NCBI GenBank assembly: GCA_027026755.1 | Contig: JALVNE010000171.1 | Span: 1 to 37,066, forward strand | Source of the DNA: Sedimenticola sp. | GTDB taxonomy: Bacteria > Pseudomonadota > Gammaproteobacteria > Chromatiales > Chromatiaceae | Length of the DNA: 37,066 nt | Reading direction: 5' to 3' | In this document: positions 15,151 through 23,310 of the stretch, in pieces | How the letters are laid out: every line of letters starts with the position of its first letter | How positions within the stretch are numbered: position 1 is the stretch's first letter | Notes under the pieces: generated by a model | Databases searched by the model: none | What the model was told of the DNA's origin: nothing | The model's input: the letters and a program-made list of their open reading frames with translations, nothing else | Position numbers and translations under genes: made by a program

Positions 15151-16668
15151 ATGACCGAATACCGCTCCATGCCTGACAAGGATTGCCTGCCAGCCGCCCT
15201 TTACCGGGCAGACCAGGTGCGTGAAATGGATCGCCTGGCCATCGAAGAATATGGCATTCCCGGCGATACCCTCATGGAGAGGGCGGGGCAGGCAGCGTTC
15301 GATCTGCTGCGCCGGCGCTGGCCGGATGTAAAACGCATCCTGGTGCTGACCGGCACCGGCAACAACGGCGGGGACGGCTTCGTGGTGGCGCGCCTTGCCC
15401 TGCAGGCCGGGCTGGAGGTGCGGGTGCTGCAGCTGGGTGACCGGGAGCGTATCAGCGGTGATGCCCGCACCAATGCCATGCGCTATGCCGCCCTGTCCGG
15501 CGAGTGGCAGCTCTGCGGGGACGACCTGCCCCGGGATGCGGATCTCATCGTCGATGCGGTGCTGGGCACGGGGCTGGAGCGCCGGGTGGAAGGCCGCTGG
15601 GCACGGGTTTTGGGGCATGTGAACGCGGCCCGTATTCCCGTGCTTTCCCTGGATATCCCTTCCGGCCTGCATTCGGACACCGGCGTGATCCTGGGCACGG
15701 CGGTGCGTGCCGACGCGACCATCAGTTTCATTGCCCTCAAGCAGGGTATGTTTACCGCCGACGGACCGGACTGCTGCGGTGAAATCCATTTTCACGCTCT
15801 GGACGTGCCCGCCAAAGTCTATGCCAGCCAGCTGCTGTCCGCCCGCCGCCTGGACTGGGCGAGACAGAAAGAACTGCTGCGCCCCCGCAAGCGCACGTCG
15901 CACAAGGGGGATTTTGGCCATGTGCTGGTGGTGGGCGGCGATCACGGCTTTGGCGGCGCGGCCCGTCTCTGCGCCGAGGCCGCCCTGCGCACCGGCGCCG
16001 GACGGGTCAGTCTGGCGACGCGGCGGGAACACCTCTCCGCCGTGCTTGCCGGCAGGCCGGAGATCATGACCCATGCCGTGGAGGAGGCATCCGGGCTGGC
16101 GTCACTGACCGCCAGGGCCACGGTGATCGCCATCGGGCCTGGGCTGGGCAGGCGGGACTGGGGGGCGGCCCTCTGGGAACAGGTGCTGGGCCTGGAGCAG
16201 CCCCTGGTGGTGGACGCCGATGCGCTGAACCTGCTTTCGGAAGCGCCCAGGCGCCGGGAGGACTGGGTGCTCACCCCCCACCCCGGAGAAGCGGCCCGGT
16301 TGCTGGACTGCAGTACCCGCGACATTCATGCCGACCGGTTTGGCGCGGTGCGGGAGTTGCAACAGCGATACGGCGGCGTGGTGGTGCTCAAGGGTGCCGG
16401 CAGCATCATTGCCGGCGATGCCCATCAGCCCCCGGCCGTCTGTTGCGACGGGAATCCAGGCATGGCCAGTGGCGGCATGGGGGACGTGCTCACCGGCGTG
16501 ATTGCCGCCTGGCTGGCCCAAAGCTGGCCAGCCAGGGAGGCGGCGCAGCTTGGAGTCTGCCTGCATGCAGCGGCCGCGGACAAGGCCGCCAGAGCGGGTG
16601 AACGGGGCTTGCTGGCCAGTGATCTCATGTCTCATCTGCGGCGTTTGGCAAATCCTGACAATGGCTGA
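15151..16668 (+). CDS. nnr: Bifunctional NAD(P)H-hydrate repair enzyme (epimerase + ADP-dependent dehydratase)
   Basis: Nnr repairs hydrated NADH and NADPH. The first half (about 1-220) is the YjeF_N epimerase with the TGTGNNGGDGFVVARLA nucleotide loop. The second half (about 235-505) is the ribokinase-like dehydratase with GHVLVVGGDHGFGGAAR and the catalytic loop PGMASGGMGDVLTG near residue 440. The fused length of 505 residues is normal. The ATG at 15151 is used; the ATG at 15169 is an alternative as neither has a strong ribosome-binding site. It overlaps tsaE by 8 bp, which is the conserved yjeF-yjeE pair. Confidence 0.94.
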   Translation: MTEYRSMPDKDCLPAALYRADQVREMDRLAIEEYGIPGDTLMERAGQAAFDLLRRRWPDVKRILVLTGTGNNGGDGFVVARLALQAGLEVRVLQLGDRERISGDARTNAMRYAALSGEWQLCGDDLPRDADLIVDAVLGTGLERRVEGRWARVLGHVNAARIPVLSLDIPSGLHSDTGVILGTAVRADATISFIALKQGMFTADGPDCCGEIHFHALDVPAKVYASQLLSARRLDWARQKELLRPRKRTSHKGDFGHVLVVGGDHGFGGAARLCAEAALRTGAGRVSLATRREHLSAVLAGRPEIMTHAVEEASGLASLTARATVIAIGPGLGRRDWGAALWEQVLGLEQPLVVDADALNLLSEAPRRREDWVLTPHPGEAARLLDCSTRDIHADRFGAVRELQQRYGGVVVLKGAGSIIAGDAHQPPAVCCDGNPGMASGGMGDVLTGVIAAWLAQSWPAREAAQLGVCLHAAAADKAARAGERGLLASDLMSHLRRLANPDNG

Positions 16669-17161
16669 GAAACTCACTCTGTTTGCCGGTTCCGAGGAGG
16701 AACAGATGTTCCTGGGCGCTGCTCTGGCGGAGGCCATGGGCGAACGTCCCCTGCTGGTGTTCCTGTGGGGGGATCTGGGAACGGGCAAGACCACCCTGGT
16801 GAGAGGCTTCCTGCGTGGCCGGGGACACCAGGGAGCCGTGCGCAGCCCCACCTATACCCTGGTGGAGCCCTACGAGTTGCCGCCGGTTTCCGTCTATCAT
16901 CTGGATCTGTACCGGCTGACCGACCCCGAGGAACTCGAGTTTCTCGGGGGGCGGGAAATCTTCGGCGGTGAGAACCAGGTGCTGGTGGAATGGCCCGACA
17001 GGGGCCAGGGCTGGCTGCCGCAGCCGGATCTGGAGCTTCGGCTCCTTCATGAAGAAAACGGACGCCGTATCGGTTTGATAGCACATTCCGCTGCCGGGCG
17101 CGAGGTGATCGACCGGATATACTCCAGGGGTCGGAGTCGAATCACGCCCGGGCCATTGTGA
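16661..17161 (+). CDS. tsaE: tRNA t6A biosynthesis ATPase TsaE, with repeat-encoded tail
   Basis: TsaE is the P-loop ATPase that works with TsaB and TsaD in making N6-threonylcarbamoyladenosine at position 37 of ANN-decoding tRNAs. The 166-residue protein has Walker A LWGDLGTGKTT, then RSPTYTLVEPY, YHLDLYRL and the VLVEWPDRG strand. I chose the ATG at 16661, overlapping the nnr end. The conserved body ends about GREVIDRI. The last 11 residues, RGRSRITPGPL, are encoded by the inverted-repeat element that begins at 17127, so the natural stop was probably lost and replaced when the element arrived. Activity is likely intact because the tail lies outside the ATPase core. Confidence 0.94.
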   Translation: MAEKLTLFAGSEEEQMFLGAALAEAMGERPLLVFLWGDLGTGKTTLVRGFLRGRGHQGAVRSPTYTLVEPYELPPVSVYHLDLYRLTDPEELEFLGGREIFGGENQVLVEWPDRGQGWLPQPDLELRLLHEENGRRIGLIAHSAAGREVIDRIYSRGRSRITPGPL

Positions 17162-17228
17162 GAAATGGAATCGGACGGTTCTCAAACCATTGATCCGGCC
17201 CACATCGTCCTGGTTTGACTCCGACCCC
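17127..17228 (+). mobile_element. Short inverted-repeat element, family GGGGTCGGAGTCAAA, copy b (102 bp)
   Basis: The left arm GGGGTCGGAGTCGAAT begins at 17127 inside tsaE, and the right arm GGTTTGACTCCGACCCC ends at 17228. Just inside the right arm is ACATCGTCCT, matching ACATCNNCC in the other copies. The element contributes the 3' end and stop codon of tsaE. No coding capacity of its own. Confidence 0.8.
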
Positions 17229-17255
17229 GTCCCTCGCCCGCCGAACGCTGAGGAT

Positions 17256-17320
17256 AAACTTTAGAAAAGTTTCTTATGTCTACGAATTAATTGGAAAAAA
17301 ATAAATTCCTGTGCTATTTT
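17256..17320 (+). promoter_or_regulatory. AT-rich promoter region of amiB with dyad
   Basis: AAACTTT-AGA-AAAGTTT (17256-17272) is a perfect 7-bp dyad. Downstream, TTGGAA (17291-17296), 18 bp, and TATTTT (17315-17320) preceded by TG at 17312-17313 form a passable extended -10 promoter. The region is markedly more AT-rich than its neighbours. The dyad could be an operator. Assignment is by pattern only. Confidence 0.35.
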
Positions 17321-17362
17321 TCACTCAGGTATGCAAGGGAGTCCGGTTTTTCCATCGTGGTC

Positions 17363-18703
17363 ATGAACGCCCAATCGATCAAAAATGTTTTGTACAGGTA
17401 CGGCCTGCTGTGGCTGCTGTTGCCCGCGTTGGCGGCAGCGGATGCCCGGATTCAGGGAGTACGCATGTGGAATGCGCCGGATCATACGCGCCTGGTGTTC
17501 GATGTCAGCGAACCCATCCAACATCGTCTGTTTCCCCTGCACAAGCCTGATCGCCTGGTCATCGATTTCGAGAAATCGGAGTTGAAGACCCGCCTCAGGA
17601 AGGACCAGTTCAACAGCCGTCACATTTCCGGTCTGCGCTATGCCCGCCAGCCCGACGGCAAGCTGCGGGTGGTGCTGGATCTCAAACAGTCCGTGCGTCC
17701 GCGCAGCTTCATGCTCCGGCCCAGCGGCCAGTATGGCCACCGGCTGGTCATCGATCTGTACGACCGGGAAGAACAGCCCAAGGTGGTGCAGACGGTGAAG
17801 AAAGCGCCGGATTCCGGTAAAGGCCGGGACGTGGTCATCGCCATCGACGCCGGCCACGGAGGGGAGGATCCAGGCGCCCGGGGCAGGGCGCTCAGGTCCC
17901 GGGAAAAGGACATCACCCTGGCCATTGCCCGCAAGCTCAAGAAGCTTATCGATGCTGAACCCGGGATGCGCGCCGTGCTCACGCGCAAGGGTGACTATTA
18001 TGTCGGCCTGCGCAAGCGTATGAAGATTGCTCGCCGGCACCATGCGGACTTTTTCGTCTCCATCCATGCCGATGCCTTCCGCAACAAGAAGGCGCGCGGG
18101 TCGTCGGTATTCGTATTGTCCAACCGTGGCGCTTCAAGTGAGGCGGCCCGCTGGTTGGCGCAAAGGGAAAACGCCTCGGACATGGTGGGCGGCGTGAGCC
18201 TGGATGACAAGGACGATGTGCTGGCCTCCGTGCTGCTGGACCTGGCCCAGACGGGAACCCTGGCCGCCAGTCTGCGTGCTGCGCGCAGCGTGCACAGGGA
18301 GATGGGCAGGATAGGCAAGCTGCATGGGAACAAGGTGCAGAATGCCGGATTCATGGTGCTCAAGTCGCCGGATATCCCTTCCATGCTGGTGGAGACGGGC
18401 TTTATTTCCAATCCCGTGGAAGAGCGCAAGCTGGCCAGCCCTGCCTACCAGCAGAAAGTGGCTCGGGCCATTTTCAAGGGCATACGCGAGTATTTCCGGG
18501 CGGAGCCGCCCTTGGGAACCCGTTTGGCCATGGAAAAGCAGAAGAAGCGTCAGCCAGTGGCAAAATATGTCATCAAGCGTGGCGACACCCTGTCTGGCAT
18601 TGCCCAGAAATATCGAGTCAGTATTGCCGACCTTCGTAGCGAAAACCGGATCAGCAATGACCGAATCCGGGTTGGGCAGGTGTTGAGGATTCCCAGCACC
18701 TGA
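17363..18703 (+). CDS. amiB: N-acetylmuramoyl-L-alanine amidase with AMIN and LysM domains
   Basis: This periplasmic zinc amidase cleaves the amide bond between MurNAc and the stem peptide to separate daughter cells. The 446-residue product has an export signal (about 1-27, ending ALAAADA) and an AMIN septum-targeting domain (about 28-135). The Amidase_3 domain (about 156-375) has H165 and E181 (IDAGHGG, SREKDITL), H235 (VSIHADA) and the catalytic Glu of MLVETGFISN. A C-terminal LysM domain (402-446; YVIKRGDTLSGIAQKY) binds peptidoglycan. Position between tsaE and the mutL block matches E. coli amiB; AmiC is the alternative name. The ATG at 17363 is preferred over an upstream TTG at 17291, because it opens directly onto the signal peptide. 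Confidence 0.93.
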   Translation: MNAQSIKNVLYRYGLLWLLLPALAAADARIQGVRMWNAPDHTRLVFDVSEPIQHRLFPLHKPDRLVIDFEKSELKTRLRKDQFNSRHISGLRYARQPDGKLRVVLDLKQSVRPRSFMLRPSGQYGHRLVIDLYDREEQPKVVQTVKKAPDSGKGRDVVIAIDAGHGGEDPGARGRALRSREKDITLAIARKLKKLIDAEPGMRAVLTRKGDYYVGLRKRMKIARRHHADFFVSIHADAFRNKKARGSSVFVLSNRGASSEAARWLAQRENASDMVGGVSLDDKDDVLASVLLDLAQTGTLAASLRAARSVHREMGRIGKLHGNKVQNAGFMVLKSPDIPSMLVETGFISNPVEERKLASPAYQQKVARAIFKGIREYFRAEPPLGTRLAMEKQKKRQPVAKYVIKRGDTLSGIAQKYRVSIADLRSENRISNDRIRVGQVLRIPST

Positions 18704-18715
18704 TGCCCTGTTGTT

Positions 18716-18736
18716 CAAAACGACACGACCGTTTTG
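18716..18736 (+). terminator. Hairpin after amiB, weak terminator candidate
   Basis: CAAAACG-ACACGAC-CGTTTTG forms a 7-bp stem 13 bp after the amiB stop. There is only a short T-rich arm and no long T tract, so termination would be partial. It would mark the end of the nnr-tsaE-amiB unit and the start of the inserted sulfide-oxidation genes. Confidence 0.35.
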
Positions 18737-18763
18737 TTGCCATGCTTTCCTGCATTTCGTAAA

Positions 18764-18792
18764 CTCTTTTCTTCCAAATTAAGAGAAAAGAG
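18764..18792 (+). promoter_or_regulatory. Stem-loop directly upstream of the first cytochrome's ribosome-binding site
   Basis: CTCTTTTCT (18764-18772) and AGAAAAGAG (18784-18792) form a 9-bp perfect stem with an 11-nt loop. It ends 2 nt before the Shine-Dalgarno GGAGG at 18795-18799. It may stabilise the mRNA, tune translation or be a protein-binding dyad. Confidence 0.45.
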
Positions 18793-18809
18793 GTGGAGGT
18801 GTAGCAACA

Positions 18810-19415
18810 ATGAAGAAATTGAATAGATCCCTGGTAGGACTGCTGATTGGCCTGGCATTGGCGGTAGCGGTGCCGGTCATGGTGCAGGCGGATGATCTGA
18901 CGGATAAATGCGACCAGTGTCATGGCAAGAATGGCAATAGCGAAGATGAGAAGGTGCCCAGTATCGCGGGCTTCTCATCGGCGGTGATTGAAGACGCCAT
19001 GGCTGCGTACAAGGACGAGGCGCGTCCAGCGGACAAGTACAAGCCCAAAGATGGCGAGGAAACCGATATGATCGCTATCGCCAAGAAACTGTCCGATGAC
19101 GATGTGAAGAAGGTCGCGGCTTATTACGCCAAGCAAAAATTCATGCCCCACAAGCAGACTTTCGATGCTGCTTTGGCAAAAAAAGGTGCCAAGGTACACA
19201 AGAAGCGTTGCGAGAAATGCCATTCTGAGAACGGTTCCAATGCCGAGGATGATGCAGCAATTCTTGCCGGCCAGTGGAAAGGCTACCTGAAGCGCCAGTT
19301 CGATCTCATCGTTTCCGGCGAACGGGACGCGCCCAAGAAGATGAAGAAGAAGTTCAAGAAACTCAAGGATGGTGACGTGGAAGCGCTGATCGAGTTCTAT
19401 GTGAGTCAGCAGTAA
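18810..19415 (+). CDS. Periplasmic diheme cytochrome c (FccA-like), copy 1
   Basis: The 201-residue protein has a Sec signal peptide (about 1-27, MKKLNRSLVGLL...VQADD). It carries two c-type heme sites, CDQCH (about 34-38) and CEKCH (about 135-139), in a two-domain cytochrome c4-like/FccA arrangement. Such diheme cytochromes are the electron-accepting subunit of flavocytochrome c sulfide dehydrogenase or carry its electrons on. The C-terminus is very lysine-rich (APKKMKKKFKKLKD). It shares clear similarity with the second cytochrome at 19581 (DDAAILAGQW versus DDAGILAGQW; APKKMKK), so the two arose by duplication. It has a strong ribosome-binding site (GGAGG) and its own terminator, so it is probably expressed separately from, and perhaps more than, the fccAB pair. 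Confidence 0.88.
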   Translation: MKKLNRSLVGLLIGLALAVAVPVMVQADDLTDKCDQCHGKNGNSEDEKVPSIAGFSSAVIEDAMAAYKDEARPADKYKPKDGEETDMIAIAKKLSDDDVKKVAAYYAKQKFMPHKQTFDAALAKKGAKVHKKRCEKCHSENGSNAEDDAAILAGQWKGYLKRQFDLIVSGERDAPKKMKKKFKKLKDGDVEALIEFYVSQQ

Positions 19416-19435
19416 GGCGTAGCTGCCCAAACCTG

Positions 19436-19464
19436 AAAAACGCTGCTCCGGCAGCGTTTTTTTT
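19436..19464 (+). terminator. Rho-independent terminator after first cytochrome
   Basis: AAAAACGCTGC (19436-19446), loop TCCG, GCAGCGTTTTT and then three more T (to 19464) make a textbook terminator 20 bp after the stop. It separates cytochrome copy 1 from copy 2 and fccB. Confidence 0.92.
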
Positions 19465-19477
19465 GCAAGGGCAGTGG

Positions 19478-19517
19478 TGAATGATCATTCATGCTGCTGG
19501 ACTGAATTTGGAAATTC
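19478..19517. promoter_or_regulatory. Two palindromes upstream of the fccA-fccB pair
   Basis: TGAATGATCATTCA (19478-19491) is a perfect 14-bp palindrome. GAATTT-GG-AAATTC (19504-19517) is a second dyad, with 26 bp between their left ends. They lie in the 117-bp space between the terminator and the second cytochrome, where the fccAB promoter should be. They are candidate operators for sulfur-responsive control; no regulator gene is adjacent. Confidence 0.4.
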
Positions 19518-19580
19518 CACCAGCCGGCTGAAACCGGTAAAGTGCTCATCTGGATTTTCCATGTAAGAGATGGATGTTTG

Positions 19581-20177
19581 ATGAAAAAACAAGGTTTTCT
19601 TGCGCTTGTCCTGATTGCCGTGGGAGGGTTATCCGTTTCTTTGGAAGCGGCGGAAGTATCCCGCGCGGCTTTGCTGGGCTACAGCTGTGCTGGCTGTCAT
19701 GGCACCAATGGCAACAGCAAAGGGCCTGCCACACCTTCTCTGGCGGGCGTTTCCCGGGACTATTTCATCGACGCCATGCAGGAATACAAGACGGGTGAAC
19801 GCGCTTCCACCATCATGGGGCGTATTGCCCGGGGGTACTCCAGGGAAGACATCGAGCAGCTCGCAGATTTTTTTTCCAGGCAGAAATTCATCCCCGCCCC
19901 GGGACAGCAGTTCGATCCTGCCCTGGCCAGGAAGGGGGCCAGGCTGCATGACAAATACTGTGAGAAATGTCATGCCGATGGGGGGAGTTCGTCTGAAGAC
20001 GATGCCGGCATCCTGGCCGGTCAGTGGACTCCGTATCTGAGATACACCCTTTCCGACATCATGGCCGGCAAGAGCCATGCGCCCAAAAAGATGAAGAAGA
20101 GGCTGAAAAAGCTGCACGAAAAGGCCGGTGATGCCGGTATCGAACAGTTGATCCACTACTACGCCAGCAAAAGATAG
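19581..20177 (+). CDS. fccA: Flavocytochrome c sulfide dehydrogenase, diheme cytochrome subunit
   Basis: The 198-residue product has a signal peptide ending near SLEAAEV. It has two heme-binding motifs, CAGCHG (about 36-41) and CEKCH (about 133-137), with the spacing of a two-domain diheme cytochrome. It lies 11 bp upstream of fccB, so it is the best candidate for the partner subunit that takes electrons from the FAD of FccB and passes them to the respiratory chain. The ATG at 19581 is used because it opens on the signal peptide; an in-frame ATG at 19542 adds 13 non-conserved residues. The ribosome-binding site is weak. It is a paralogue of the cytochrome at 18810. Confidence 0.9.
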   Translation: MKKQGFLALVLIAVGGLSVSLEAAEVSRAALLGYSCAGCHGTNGNSKGPATPSLAGVSRDYFIDAMQEYKTGERASTIMGRIARGYSREDIEQLADFFSRQKFIPAPGQQFDPALARKGARLHDKYCEKCHADGGSSSEDDAGILAGQWTPYLRYTLSDIMAGKSHAPKKMKKRLKKLHEKAGDAGIEQLIHYYASKR

Positions 20178-20188
20178 GGGCAGCCCGT

Positions 20189-21481
20189 ATGAATTTATTG
20201 ACGCGCAGAAGATTTCTCCGGTTTGGTGGCATGGCGTCTGCTGCTTTGGCGTCCGGGTTTGCTTCCTTTGCCATCGGCGGCGTCAAAAGAAAAGTGGTGG
20301 TCGTGGGGGGCGGCATCGGTGGCGCTACCGCAGCCAAGTATCTGCGCCTGATGGACCCGTCCATCGAAGTGACCCTCATCGAAGCCAACAAGGATTACTA
20401 CACCTGCTTCATGAGCAACGAGGTGCTCGGTGGTGAACGTTCTATCGATTCCATCCACTTCGAGTACAGCGGCCTCGAGGCCCATGGTGTGAATGTCGTA
20501 CAGGATTGGGTCACTGCCATCGAGCCGGACAAGCGGATGGTCAGGACCCAGAGCGGCCAGAATTTCGCTTATGACCGCTGCATCGTCTCTCCTGGCGTGG
20601 ATTTTCGCTGGGATGCCATCGAAGGCTATGACGCAGAGGTGGCGAAGAAGATTCCTCATGCCTGGAAAGCCGGTTCCCAGACCCGGATTCTGCGCAGGCA
20701 ACTCCAAGCCATGCGTGATGGTGGCACCGTCATCATCGCGCCGCCGCCCAATCCCTACCGTTGCCCCCCGGCGCCCTATGACCGGGCATCCCAGATTGCG
20801 CATTATCTTAAAAGGCACAAGCCCCGCTCCAAGATCATCATCCTCGATCCCAAGGACAGGTTTTCCAAGTTCGATCTCTTCCTGGACGGCTGGAAACGCT
20901 ACTACGGCTATGGCACGGACAACAGCATGATTACCTGGGTCGGTGGCGCGGCGGGGGGCATTATCGAATCCCTGGATGTCAAAACCATGACCATACAGGC
21001 GGATGTGGAGTCGTTCAGGGGGGATGTGATCAACATCATCCCGCCACAGAAGGCAGGCCGAATTGCCTTTCAGGCGGGCCTGACCAATGAACAGGGATGG
21101 TGTCCCATCGATTATCTCAGCTTCGAATCCACCCTGCAGCCGAAGATCCATGTGATCGGCGATTCCGCCCTGGCCAGCCCCATGCCCAAGGGAGGATATG
21201 TGGCCAACACGACGGCCAAGGTCTGCGCAGCGGCCATTGTTGCTGATTTCAATGGCAGCAGGGCGCCCCGGCCTTCATGGATCAACAGCTGCTACAGCAC
21301 CCTTGCGCCTGGTGATGCCATCTCCGCAGTCACCATCTATGCCTACAAGGAGGGACGGATCATCAAGGTGGAAGGGTCCGGCGGCCTGACTCCCTTGAAG
21401 TTCGATGCCGCGATGCGCGCCCGGGAAGCCCAATACGCCCATTCCTGGTTCAACAACATCACTGCGGACGTTTTTGGCTGA
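20189..21481 (+). CDS. fccB: Flavocytochrome c sulfide dehydrogenase, flavoprotein subunit
   Basis: FccB oxidises sulfide to sulfur/polysulfide in the periplasm and passes electrons to FccA. The 430-residue precursor has a Tat signal (RRRFLRFGG) followed by a Rossmann FAD fold ([17 protein letters not shown]). C73 ([10 protein letters not shown]) corresponds to the covalent FAD-linking Cys; C192 ([11 protein letters not shown]) and C368 ([11 protein letters not shown]) correspond to the redox disulfide. Each is offset by 31 from the numbers of the mature Allochromatium vinosum enzyme (42, 161, 337), which implies cleavage after residue 31. The C-terminus [16 protein letters not shown] also matches that family. 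All key residues are present, so the enzyme should be active. It is followed 41 bp later by mutL. Confidence 0.96.
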   Translation: MNLLTRRRFLRFGGMASAALASGFASFAIGGVKRKVVVVGGGIGGATAAKYLRLMDPSIEVTLIEANKDYYTCFMSNEVLGGERSIDSIHFEYSGLEAHGVNVVQDWVTAIEPDKRMVRTQSGQNFAYDRCIVSPGVDFRWDAIEGYDAEVAKKIPHAWKAGSQTRILRRQLQAMRDGGTVIIAPPPNPYRCPPAPYDRASQIAHYLKRHKPRSKIIILDPKDRFSKFDLFLDGWKRYYGYGTDNSMITWVGGAAGGIIESLDVKTMTIQADVESFRGDVINIIPPQKAGRIAFQAGLTNEQGWCPIDYLSFESTLQPKIHVIGDSALASPMPKGGYVANTTAKVCAAAIVADFNGSRAPRPSWINSCYSTLAPGDAISAVTIYAYKEGRIIKVEGSGGLTPLKFDAAMRAREAQYAHSWFNNITADVFG

Positions 21482-21522
21482 CTGAAACAGCTCGCTCTGG
21501 CGTTGTGTGGCAGAATAGCGCC

Positions 21523-23310
21523 ATGACCCGCCGCATCCATGCCCTGCCTTCCCAGCTCGTCAACCAGATCGCCGCCGGCGAGGTGGTGGAACGCCCGGCT
21601 TCCGTGATCAAGGAGCTGGTGGAAAACAGCCTGGACGCCGGCGCGCGCCAGGTGGACGTGGATGTGCAGCAGGGGGGCGTGAAGCGCATGCGGGTGCGGG
21701 ATGACGGCATGGGCATCGCCCGGGAGGATCTGGCCCTGGCCCTGTCCCGTCACGCCACCTCCAAGGTGGCTTCTCTGGCGGATCTGGAAGGCATCACCAG
21801 CATGGGCTTCCGCGGCGAGGCCCTGCCCAGTATTGCTTCCGTGTCCCGTTTGACGCTTACCTCCCGGGAGCAGGACGCGGATCAGGCCTGGCGGATCGAC
21901 AACGAGGACAGCGACCCTGTGCCCGCTGCCCATCCGCCAGGAACCACCGTGGACGTTCGGGATCTGTTTTACAACACCCCGGCCCGGCGCAAGTTCCTCA
22001 AGACCGAGAAGACCGAGTTCCGTCATCTGGAACTGGTGTTGCGGCGCCTGGCCCTGGGACGCTTCGATGTGGGCTTCAAACTGACGCACAACGGCAGGCA
22101 GGTGTTTTCCGCCAGGCCCGCCCTGGACACCCGGAACCGGGAAAAGCGCATTGCCGAGCTGCTGGGCCAGGCCTTCATCGACAACAGCCTGCGTTTCGAG
22201 CATGAGGCGGCGGGCCTGCGCCTTTGGGGCTGGATCGGGCTGCCGGCCTTTTCCCGCTCCCAGGCGGACATGCAGCATTTCTTCGTCAATGGCCGCATGG
22301 TGCGTGACAAGCTCGTGAGCCATGCCGTGCGTCAGGCTTACCAGGATGTGCTCTACCATGGACGTCACCCGGCTTTCCTGCTCTACCTGGAGCTGGATCC
22401 CCGGCTGGTGGATGTGAATGTGCATCCCACCAAGCACGAGGTGCGTTTCCGCGAGGGTCGGCTGGTGCACGATTTCCTGTTCCGCACCCTGCACCAGGTG
22501 CTGGCGGACGCCCGGCCGGAAGACGTGCTGGCGGATGGGGGACAGGCGTTGCAGGACATGCCCCGGCCTTCTGTCCGCTCCGTGGGGCCCCGCCAGCTGC
22601 CGATCCGCGAGGAATCTGCCGCCTACCAGCCTTCCCTGGAATGGCAGATGCCCGCTTCCAGGGGGACCGGCCGAGGGCCGGCCAGAGCGCCGCTCCCGGA
22701 ATTGCCTGGGGAAAAAGAAGGCGAAGCGCCGCCTTTGGGTTACGCTCTGGCGCAGTTGCACGGTGTCTATATCCTGGCTCAGAACCAGGCCGGGCTGGTG
22801 CTGGTGGACATGCATGCCGCCCACGAGCGCATCACCTACGAGGGCATGAAGCAGGCTCTGGAAGGCCAGGGCATACGCAGCCAGCCCCTGCTGGTGCCGG
22901 TGTCCGTGAAGGTCAGTCCCCGGGAAGTGGAGCTGGCCCTGGAAAACCGGGATCTCCTTGCCGAACTGGGCATGGAAGTAGATGCCCTGGGCAAGGACAG
23001 CCTGGCGGTGCGTGCCATGCCCGCCCTGCTGGAAGGCGCCGATGCCGAAGGATTGATGCGTGATCTGCTGGCCGACCTGGTCACCCATGGCAGCAGCGAG
23101 CGCCTGCGCCAGGCCATCAACGAGGTGCTGGCCACCATGGCCTGCCATGGCAGCGTGCGCGCCAACCGGCGCCTGGCCCTGGAGGAGATGAATGCCCTGC
23201 TGCGGGACATCGAGCGCACCGAGCGCAGCGGCCAGTGCAATCACGGCCGGCCCACCTGGACCCGGTTGACCATGGCCGAACTGGACAAGCTGTTTCTGCG
23301 GGGCCGCTGA
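21523..23310 (+). CDS. mutL: DNA mismatch repair protein MutL
   Basis: MutL couples MutS mismatch recognition to strand removal. The 595-residue protein has the GHKL ATPase motifs: [26 protein letters not shown] and [14 protein letters not shown] variable linker rich in Pro/Gly follows, then a C-terminal dimerisation/endonuclease domain. That domain has [12 protein letters not shown] (from D429), ACHGSVRA (540) and CNHGRP (572). These are the metal-binding motifs of nicking-type MutL (DQHA(X)2E(X)4E, ACR, CPHGRP), with Q to M in the first. This suggests a MutH-independent system. I start at the ATG at 21523 ([15 protein letters not shown]); one at 21505 adds 6 residues. The stop overlaps the miaA start by one base. 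Confidence 0.95.
   Translation: MTRRIHALPSQLVNQIAAGEVVERPASVIKELVENSLDAGARQVDVDVQQGGVKRMRVRDDGMGIAREDLALALSRHATSKVASLADLEGITSMGFRGEALPSIASVSRLTLTSREQDADQAWRIDNEDSDPVPAAHPPGTTVDVRDLFYNTPARRKFLKTEKTEFRHLELVLRRLALGRFDVGFKLTHNGRQVFSARPALDTRNREKRIAELLGQAFIDNSLRFEHEAAGLRLWGWIGLPAFSRSQADMQHFFVNGRMVRDKLVSHAVRQAYQDVLYHGRHPAFLLYLELDPRLVDVNVHPTKHEVRFREGRLVHDFLFRTLHQVLADARPEDVLADGGQALQDMPRPSVRSVGPRQLPIREESAAYQPSLEWQMPASRGTGRGPARAPLPELPGEKEGEAPPLGYALAQLHGVYILAQNQAGLVLVDMHAAHERITYEGMKQALEGQGIRSQPLLVPVSVKVSPREVELALENRDLLAELGMEVDALGKDSLAVRAMPALLEGADAEGLMRDLLADLVTHGSSERLRQAINEVLATMACHGSVRANRRLALEEMNALLRDIERTERSGQCNHGRPTWTRLTMAELDKLFLRGR

Noticed and set aside
18810..21481. Recent horizontal transfer of the fcc genes
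   Set aside because: No transposase, integrase, tRNA target or direct repeats at the borders, and by eye codon use is close to the neighbours except for AT-richer cytochrome copy 1; not strong enough to claim.
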